Source: Neocallimastix lanati (nom. inval.)
Lineage: Eukaryota > Neocallimastigomycota > Neocallimastigomycetes > Neocallimastigales > Neocallimastigaceae
Direction: 5' to 3'
Assembly (NCBI GenBank): GCA_016946835.1
Contig: JACVTC010000260.1
Location: forward strand, 64,001-78,045
Length of the DNA: 14,045 nucleotides
Shown here: positions 10,001 through 14,045 of the stretch, one piece after another
Layout of the letters: each line of letters opens with the position of its first letter
Position numbering within the stretch: the stretch's first letter is position 1
Position numbers and translations under genes: made by a program
The notes under the pieces: generated by a model
Database searches by the model: none
The model's input: only the letters and a program-made list of their open reading frames with translations
What the model was told of the DNA's origin: nothing

Positions 10001-10968
10001 ACTCTAGTACCAATTCTCCATTTGCTGAAATTAGATTAGATAGTTATAAAATCGAAGATTTAGATATTACTGTAGAAGACGGGCAATATTATCTTTCATA
10101 TGACAATAGCGGTGTTACTAAAAAAATTAAAATAAAAAAAAATAGTTTACTTCATGCAATTATCCAGGGTAATATAAATACTGAAAGCATTCAAGTGAAT
10201 TCACCAGAACAAAGCAATCAAGATCAAAACAAACCAGATCAAAACAAACCAGATCAAAACAATCAAGATCAAAACAATCAAGATCAAAACAATCAAAATC
10301 AAAACAATCAAAATCAAAACAATCAAGATCAAAACAATCAAAATCAAAACAATCAAGATCAAAACAATCAAGATCAAAACAATCAAGATCAAAACAATCA
10401 AAATTCAAACAGTAATTTAAGCCCTATATCTGATATACATGTAAATGAAAATGGTGATACTATACTTTCATTTGATGAAAATGTAAATACATGCACTTCT
10501 AAGGATTTATCTAATAATAGTAAAAGAGCAGTCGGTAAAAGTAATTGTAATAAAAAACAAATATTAAGAGACTCTGTTTTCACTAATGAAAAAGTAAAAA
10601 ACACCATTAAAAATAATATCGGTAAACTTGATGATATTGATCCTGATAATGGATACAAAGAGTTGATGGATTCGGTTGAATATTCAAATTATTTATCGGA
10701 AGCAATTGATAACGCTGATGATTTTTCCGAAAATAGTCAATTTGGTGAAGATGCCGATTCTCCAATATCTTTGGAAGATATTTCTAACCGAATGAAAAAG
10801 TCAGCAAATACATTAAAAAATAACGTAGAAACCGCTGTATCTCAGGATATGCTAAGTACATCTAGAAAAAGAACTATAAGACATAGTACTAAACAAAAAG
10901 GAAATAATTCGGGTAAATCAATTTCTAAAGTTGTGAATGCATCATCTAAAAAGGAAAAAACAGATTAG
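7006..10968 (+). CDS. Large secreted protein with Gln/Asn repeat, 1320 aa, function unknown (paralogue of the 461 gene)
   Basis: This is a single-exon ORF ending in TAG. Residues 1-22 form a signal peptide, with hydrophobic core YLFILVVYLLF and probable cleavage after VYS (22). Residues about 75-850 are a helix-rich region collinear with the protein at 461: KDPFDVF (97-103), LDFDKILND (167-175), NLDYAIT (188-194), VSEIFNI (353-359) and FTSEIME (828-834). Dibasic sites (KR at 872-873 and 886-887) precede a hydrophobic stretch at 891-912. TEEEKQ at 921-926 is shared exactly. A second hydrophobic stretch lies at about 940-955. A Ser/Asn-rich linker (988-1003), a short predicted beta-rich part and 13 NQDQN-type pentapeptides (1071-1135) have no counterpart in the paralogue. 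The tail (1286-1318) is basic. Many N-X-S/T sites are present. No catalytic motif or dockerin is recognised. Confidence 0.95.
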   Translation: MIINYLFILVVYLLFNCNIVYSKDYPLEQYYIINKNYFNKKNNNIKPNQELIRKTVYSGSIYNKIKSLKKTIPNYKEEVTKLLYNGKTVDFGNFFDKDPFDVFLEAEKITKDVVLNFTVTFGEQIITKRRKAKNRNFEMFNPLYQEESEEEIINMYKYMLTTGNENLDFDKILNDDLTKNPYIERSLNLDYAITSLSNQNILNWILNDDNNSVISNLYNVYGKTIDSNNFLNLVIEILIRNNPNIGLILNSQERFNKFKSIIEIIFTNYSFPNNFGIYVASNSTEISNTLIEDLSSDIINDLYELYLTIDNFIDNSDNSIIDLVLQELLILNIKEAGVTEEVSVDRNQFYQSVSEIFNIYKKTTELVEDITINDDLSDNFIAEQLISAHSLVLPNVMNIIVESYKEDENDLKKLILNYDIVMKYSKNMAKEQYDSLSYCANFFINTYSSLNSDDFLNRFLYNTINYNEGFINNGLIIPYHINEIKDDYFRYIIYAVSLIKQDLNSMFRMGDTLIYGYERNICLEIDDQTYNSLFITNKVDKNCIYKGSKAANEAIYKIVKVYYDTFIANCQDDFTELNNATTGNILSNYLHYDFIKDNTLMSFHLPTIRMYVNSNFKEINNIFNTIFKNHDDGYISAASNLIKKMGLYMLDTTLLYENLYNKDEEIDTFELKDIVLPKSKMLEIKEINNKILNWGDSIIDMDYSNYFMYQYYSLLYYIEDQEEDVKRNFRLDRTILIIKEISINIIQKCQYYGNYFLLKNILDRYENLVSIITEYIYQYGLSSIDTSNYVPDDMIANEYDKLVNAYDYYINKMESNIDTSYYSLLGNFTSEIMENYTSEIINFSNEIKNLFNTEEINEETEENLINEHKLIKRNKLNSINKNSLYKRFETMMTAVGVFTALGALENLAKNLMIYFQSQDKTEEEKQAIEEKFNTIFRNISAVQSLIMIMFKIPFGDAFGQADNTTATGSDLMEAFLNMVIKNRRTNGNSSSSSSQAESNSSTNSPFAEIRLDSYKIEDLDITVEDGQYYLSYDNSGVTKKIKIKKNSLLHAIIQGNINTESIQVNSPEQSNQDQNKPDQNKPDQNNQDQNNQDQNNQNQNNQNQNNQDQNNQNQNNQDQNNQDQNNQDQNNQNSNSNLSPISDIHVNENGDTILSFDENVNTCTSKDLSNNSKRAVGKSNCNKKQILRDSVFTNEKVKNTIKNNIGKLDDIDPDNGYKELMDSVEYSNYLSEAIDNADDFSENSQFGEDADSPISLEDISNRMKKSANTLKNNVETAVSQDMLSTSRKRTIRHSTKQKGNNSGKSISKVVNASSKKEKTD
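10216..10410 (+). repeat. In-frame 15-bp minisatellite, 13 units
   Basis: Thirteen contiguous 15-base units with consensus AATCAAGATCAAAAC run through the 7006 gene, coding for NQDQN, NQNQN or KPDQN pentapeptides. The last unit is degenerate (NQNSN). Most variation is one G/A change that switches Asp to Asn, and units 2 and 3 are identical KP variants. The near-identity of units implies recent expansion or contraction by slippage or unequal exchange, always in multiples of three. The encoded tract is very polar and probably a disordered linker or spacer. No spacer sequence separates the units, so it is not a CRISPR array. Confidence 0.95.
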
Positions 10969-11802
10969 TTTTAATATTAAATAATTTTTATATATTATTT
11001 AATACATATTATGATAAATTTCAGCTTTGATAGTGAAGTGAATTTAAAATATAAATAAATAAAAATAAAAATAACAATGAAAATAAAAATAAACCTGAAA
11101 ATAAAAATAAGAATTATAAAAATAATTTAATAATAATATTAATATAAAAAAAATAAATACAAAAAATTAAAACTAAAATATATATAATAAAAATATATAA
11201 ATTGAATAAAAATTGAATAAAAAATAAATAAAATCTGAATAATAATTGAATAAGAAATAAATAAAATATAAAATTATAATAAAGTATTTAAAAGGTTTAT
11301 AAAAATAAAAAAAATAAAAAATGAAATAAATTCAATGAAATAAATATCTATTTTTACTATTATATTATATTTATTTTTTATTATATTTTATTTCTTTTTA
11401 AATTGCTCAATAATCTCAATAATAATTTTTACTTTTAATAATTTTTAATTTTAAATTCATTAATAATAAAATTTAAATTACATAAATAATAGAATAAAAA
11501 GAATAAAAAAAAAAGTAAAAATATAAAAAAATTTTAAATTATAAAATATTAAGATATATTTTATTTTTTTGTTAATATTTAATTTAATTAAAGATATTTT
11601 TATTAAAGAATAAATTATAACATGTTTACTGTAAAAAAAGATAATAACAATAAAGTAATAAAAAATATAAATAAAGTTATAAAAGTAAAATTAATATAAA
11701 GTAAACCAATCAATAATAAAATTATAAGTATTGTTTATTATTTTATATTAGAATTGGAAAATGGGATTAAATATAAATTTTAAAATAAATTAATTAAAAA
11801 TC
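10969..11802. other. AT-rich intergenic region with short A-rich tandem repeats
   Basis: No ORF or RNA gene is seen. The first 400 bases are strongly A-skewed. They include a two-copy tandem repeat of 33 bases at 11211-11276 (AATTGAATAA...ATAAATAAAA) and a doubled GAAAATAAAAATAA near 11077-11112. The region contains the 3' flank of the gene ending at 10968 and the promoter of the ankyrin gene at 11803, but neither signal can be pinned down. Confidence 0.5.
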
Positions 11803-12147
11803 ATGAAAGACATAAAAGAAATAATTAGTAATAATAAAATAAAAGAGCTTACTTATTCTATAGTAAATAAGAATATAATCTTCAAAAATTTTTGTATTTC
11901 AAAACATTATTATTTAATATTTGCTATTGAAAGCAATTGCTCAATTGAAATGATAAAATTATTATTACCATATTTTCCAAATCTTAATTTTGAGAACGAT
12001 AAAAAAGTTCCTCTGTTTATTGCAATAGAGAATCATAAATTTGACATAGCGGATTTATTATTAAAAATGGGAGCAAGAATAAATATTAGTAATAGCAATA
12101 ATGAATATATATTGTTTTACTTATATAACAGAAAAAACGTTAGATAA
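11803..12147 (+). CDS. N-terminal segment of the ankyrin protein (114 codons)
   Basis: The ATG at 11803 follows an A/T leader. It opens a polar head (MKDIKEIISNN) of the style seen at the start of many anaerobic-fungal ankyrin proteins, then two ankyrin units (AIESNCSIEMIKLLLP and AIENHKFDIADLLLKMGA) and the first half of a third. The frame ends at TAA 12145-12147. The other half of the third unit (LKYILSKNININ) continues in the +1 frame, so the last few residues here are probably not the natural sequence. The break is beside a run of six A at 12132-12137. Confidence 0.6.
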   Translation: MKDIKEIISNNKIKELTYSIVNKNIIFKNFCISKHYYLIFAIESNCSIEMIKLLLPYFPNLNFENDKKVPLFIAIENHKFDIADLLLKMGARINISNSNNEYILFYLYNRKNVR

Positions 12148-12320
12148 ATTGAATTTAAAATATATTTTATCAAAAAATATAAATATAAATATTAAATATA
12201 ATAATTTACATTTTATTGAATATTTACTTAATAATAATAATAGTACTAATAATAGTACTAATAATAATTCTAACAATAGAGGTAATAATAATAATAATAA
12301 TAACAGTAATAATAATAACA

Positions 12321-12376
<56 letters not shown>

Positions 12377-12694
12377 TTTATTACTGAAAACATATTAAAT
12401 AGTTATTCAATTAATAATAATAGAAAAACTTATGAATTGATAAAAACTATCTTTGAAAATTTGACTTTTAATAATGAATTTATCATAAATTTACTTCATT
12501 TATATAAATATAATGCTCTAAAAATGTCTTACATTAAGGAAAAAATGGAAACTGAAAATAAAAAAATAATAATAACCAAGTCTATGTATGACTTTGCGAT
12601 AAAAAGTGATAACATAAAAGTTATAGAATTATTATTAAAATATGAAAATAAAGATAAAGTATTTAAAAAAAAGGCGGTTATGAATTATTATTAA
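12138..12694 (+). CDS. Middle segment of the ankyrin protein with Asn tract
   Basis: This frame carries the second half of an ankyrin unit, then a long Asn-rich insert (about 12231-12376). A helical region follows (FITENILNSY to LLHLYKYNALK), and then one ankyrin unit (DFAIKSDNIKVIELLLKYE). After the Lys codons at 12665-12673 the frame loses ankyrin character and stops at 12692-12694, while ankyrin similarity continues in the -1 frame from GGC at 12673. The frame stays open well before 12138, but upstream codons there are not ankyrin-like. Confidence 0.55.
12322..12376 (+). repeat. (AAT)n trinucleotide repeat coding for poly-Asn
   Basis: This is an uninterrupted AAT/TAA microsatellite of about 18 units inside the ankyrin gene, preceded by interrupted AAT/AAC/AGT repeats from about 12231. 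It is read as Asn in the coding frame; the other two phases would read Ile or stop. Such a tract is prone to length change. It sits between ankyrin units, where length variation should be tolerated as a flexible loop. Confidence 0.95.
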
Positions 12695-13803
12695 CAGCAT
12701 GTAAATTAAACAGAAGTTTTATAATAGAGTGGTTAATTAAAAATGGAATTGATATTAATGAAAAAGATACCAAAGGAAGAAATGCATTAATGATAGCTTC
12801 ACAAAGTGGAAATTTAGATATAATTGAAATTTTAATAGAAAATAATATATGTATTAACGAAAGAGATTATGATAATAAAAATGCCTTAATCTATGCTACA
12901 GAAAAGGGAAACCTAAAAGTAGTACAATATTTGATAAAGAAAAAAATAAATATTAATGTTTCTTCATTGAGTAATGGTTGGAATGCTTTATTTTATGCTA
13001 TATGTAAAAATTATAATGATATAGCTTTATATTTAATTGATAATGATATAGATATGTATGGAAATAATCTTAAAAATTGTTTTAGTAGAAATATATTATC
13101 ATACGCGTATGAAAAAAAAAATATTAGTATTATTAACTATATGATTAAAAGAAAAATTGATCTTGATGGTAAAGACTATAAGGGAGAAACAATATTAATG
13201 AAAGCTTGCGATAATGACGATAGAGGTATGGTTATTTTTCTTATTAAAAATGGTGCAGATATTAATGCTGTCAATTATGAAAATGAAAATGCTTTAGCAT
13301 ATGCTATTAAAAAAAAAAGTTTAGAAATGGTTAAATTATTAGTTGAAAATCAAATAAATATCAACTTCAGAGATTCAGAAGGAAATAATGCTTTAATCAT
13401 TGCTTCAACGACAAGTTCATTAGATATCGTTAAATATTTAATAAGCAAAGGTATCGATTTTAAAGCTAAAAATAATTACGGATTTAACGCATTAATTCAA
13501 GCTTGCGGTAATAATAAACTTGAAATAGCGAAATATTTAATAGAATGTGGTATAGATATTAATGATGTAACGATTTATGGAGGAAACGCTTTAACGCTAG
13601 GTGCTCAATCCGGAAATATAGAAATCATTAAGTTTTTGGTAAAAAATGGAATTGATATTAATCATACTACTTTGCATGGTTTTAATGCTTTATTTACATG
13701 TGTGGTTGACCAAAGGCTAGATTTAGTTCAATATTTGGTAGAGGAAGGAATAGATATTAATTGTAAAAATTCTTCTAATCAGAGGACCAATAGATTACGC
13801 TAG
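12667..13803 (+). CDS. Main ankyrin-repeat block (11 units plus start of a twelfth)
   Basis: This frame is open from just after TAA 12664-12666. It carries regular 33-residue units of the form (N/E)ALxxAxxxxxxxIVxYLIxxGIDIN, for example GRNALMIASQSGNLDIIEIL, ENALAYAIKKKSLEMVKLL and FNALIQACGNNKLEIAKYL. The first unit (GYELLLTACKLNRSF) lies upstream of the first ATG in this frame (12790), so an ATG-only call would lose about 38 ankyrin residues. The segment therefore belongs to a longer protein and is not an independent gene. One unit at about 13009-13083 is longer and less regular. The frame ends at TAG 13801-13803, inside the twelfth unit. Confidence 0.75.
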   Translation, partial: KKGGYELLLTACKLNRSFIIEWLIKNGIDINEKDTKGRNALMIASQSGNLDIIEILIENNICINERDYDNKNALIYATEKGNLKVVQYLIKKKININVSSLSNGWNALFYAICKNYNDIALYLIDNDIDMYGNNLKNCFSRNILSYAYEKKNISIINYMIKRKIDLDGKDYKGETILMKACDNDDRGMVIFLIKNGADINAVNYENENALAYAIKKKSLEMVKLLVENQININFRDSEGNNALIIASTTSSLDIVKYLISKGIDFKAKNNYGFNALIQACGNNKLEIAKYLIECGIDINDVTIYGGNALTLGAQSGNIEIIKFLVKNGIDINHTTLHGFNALFTCVVDQRLDLVQYLVEEGIDINCKNSSNQRTNRLR

Positions 13804-13947
13804 ATCTCTATATAAAAACAAGGAAATTTACGAATATCTGAAGAAAAAGAAGACGAATTGAATGCAAAATCAAAAAAATCTAATAAATCTTCATTTAGCT
13901 CTTTTATTGGTAAAATTATTTTGGATAAATTATTTAGTTTTTTATAA
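13787..13947 (+). CDS. C-terminal segment of the ankyrin protein in two short frames
   Basis: From CCA at 13787 the +1 frame reads PIDYARSLYKNKEIYEYLKKKK, which completes the twelfth ankyrin unit, and then stops at TGA 13859-13861. From GAA at 13849 the original frame reads EDELNAKSKKSNKSS, then a hydrophobic end IGKIILDKLFSFL and TAA at 13945. The second part looks coding: Lys/Ser-rich linker, amphipathic end, and a stop immediately before pure A/T DNA. The switch falls at the Lys codons AAG AAA AAG (13841-13849). Confidence 0.45.
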
Positions 13948-14045
13948 AAATAAATATCTATGAAGTTATAAATTTTTATATTTATATAAATTATGTTTTC
14001 TCTACATTTTTAACTTTTTACACATAAAATTTTAAATATTTAATC
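13948..14045. other. 3' flank of the ankyrin gene
   Basis: This is short A/T-rich DNA to the window edge. No gene is seen. There is no clear AATAAA after the stop. Confidence 0.4.

Larger units (their letters stand above)
11803..13947 (+). pseudogene. Ankyrin-repeat protein gene with four frame breaks (pseudogene or assembly-error-broken gene)
   Basis: Ankyrin helix-loop-helix units run through this interval, but the reading frame changes four times: +1 near 12130-12145, -1 at the A8 run 12665-12672, +1 near 13773-13787, and -1 near 13841-13849. The shifts cancel, so the final segment is back in the starting frame and ends at TAA 13945-13947. About 16 ankyrin units can be counted: three before an Asn tract, one after it, and twelve from 12673 onward. 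The last has the typical closing form (PIDYARSL...KEIYEYL). The tail after it is Lys/Ser-rich with a hydrophobic end (IGKIILDKLFSFL). Ankyrin repeats mediate protein-protein binding. There is no signal peptide, so a cytosolic or nuclear role is likely. Intact protein would be roughly 710 residues. I cannot tell whether the breaks are real, homopolymer sequencing errors, or spliced or recoded. Confidence 0.7.

Noticed and set aside
10160-10408. Antisense ORFs with CFDLD or IVLIL repeats across the minisatellite
   Set aside because: A 15-base repeat is open in several frames by construction. The sense frame belongs to a 1320-codon gene with a signal peptide.
10216-10410. CRISPR-like array
   Set aside because: The units are contiguous with no unique spacers, in frame, and in a eukaryotic coding region.
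461-10968. Cellulosome component or carbohydrate-active enzyme, as expected for secreted anaerobic-fungal proteins
   Set aside because: I see no Cys-rich fungal dockerin, no carbohydrate-binding module and no glycoside hydrolase motif in either protein.
461-10968. Integrated large DNA virus or Polinton genes
   Set aside because: There are no capsid, polymerase, packaging ATPase or integrase motifs. Signal peptides and the ankyrin neighbour fit an ordinary fungal accessory locus.
12121-12398. Poly-Leu (minus strand) and poly-Ile (plus strand) ORFs over the AAT repeat
   Set aside because: These are alternate readings of the trinucleotide repeat. Only the Asn frame is continuous with ankyrin sequence.

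Overview
The window looks like nuclear DNA of a very AT-rich eukaryote, most likely an anaerobic gut fungus (Neocallimastigomycota). This is inferred from long, almost pure A/T intergenic DNA rich in A-runs and TTTA/TAAA repeats, intronless long ORFs of clearly higher GC, A-rich leaders before start codons, Asn and Gln/Asn repeats, and an ankyrin protein with the degenerate 33-residue repeats and the 'DIKEIISNN...' type N-terminus common in that group. Dictyostelid amoebae share several of these traits and are the main alternative. No bacterial signals, tRNA, rRNA or CRISPR were seen.

Layout, all genes on the + strand: (1) 1-460, AT-rich upstream DNA ending in a 10-codon upstream ORF that overlaps the next start. 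(2) 461-3835, a single-exon gene for a 1124-residue protein of unknown function with a signal peptide. (3) 3836-7005, a 3.2 kb gene desert. It holds two diverged direct copies of a block about 730 bp apart, a 20-bp class direct repeat about 98 bp apart, and a GC-richer inverted-repeat island (about 5335-5695) resembling a small non-autonomous transposable element, with a near-perfect 77-nt foldback inside it. (4) 7006-10968, a single-exon gene for a 1320-residue protein with a signal peptide and a 13-unit, 15-bp minisatellite coding for NQDQN-type repeats. (5) 10969-11802, AT-rich DNA without a recognisable gene. (6) 11803-13947, an ankyrin-repeat gene of about 16 repeats whose reading frame is broken four times, and whose four shifts sum to zero.

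The main discovery candidate is the pair of large secreted proteins. Read side by side they share collinear landmarks from about residue 80 to residue 926, so they are most likely an ancient tandem duplicate pair. I recognise no known domain, enzyme motif or dockerin in either. Both have an N-terminal signal peptide, internal di- or polybasic (Kex2-like) sites followed by a hydrophobic helical stretch, and a strongly basic C-terminus. This suggests a family of processed secretory-pathway proteins, but the function is unknown. Nothing in the sequence ties the ankyrin gene to them functionally.
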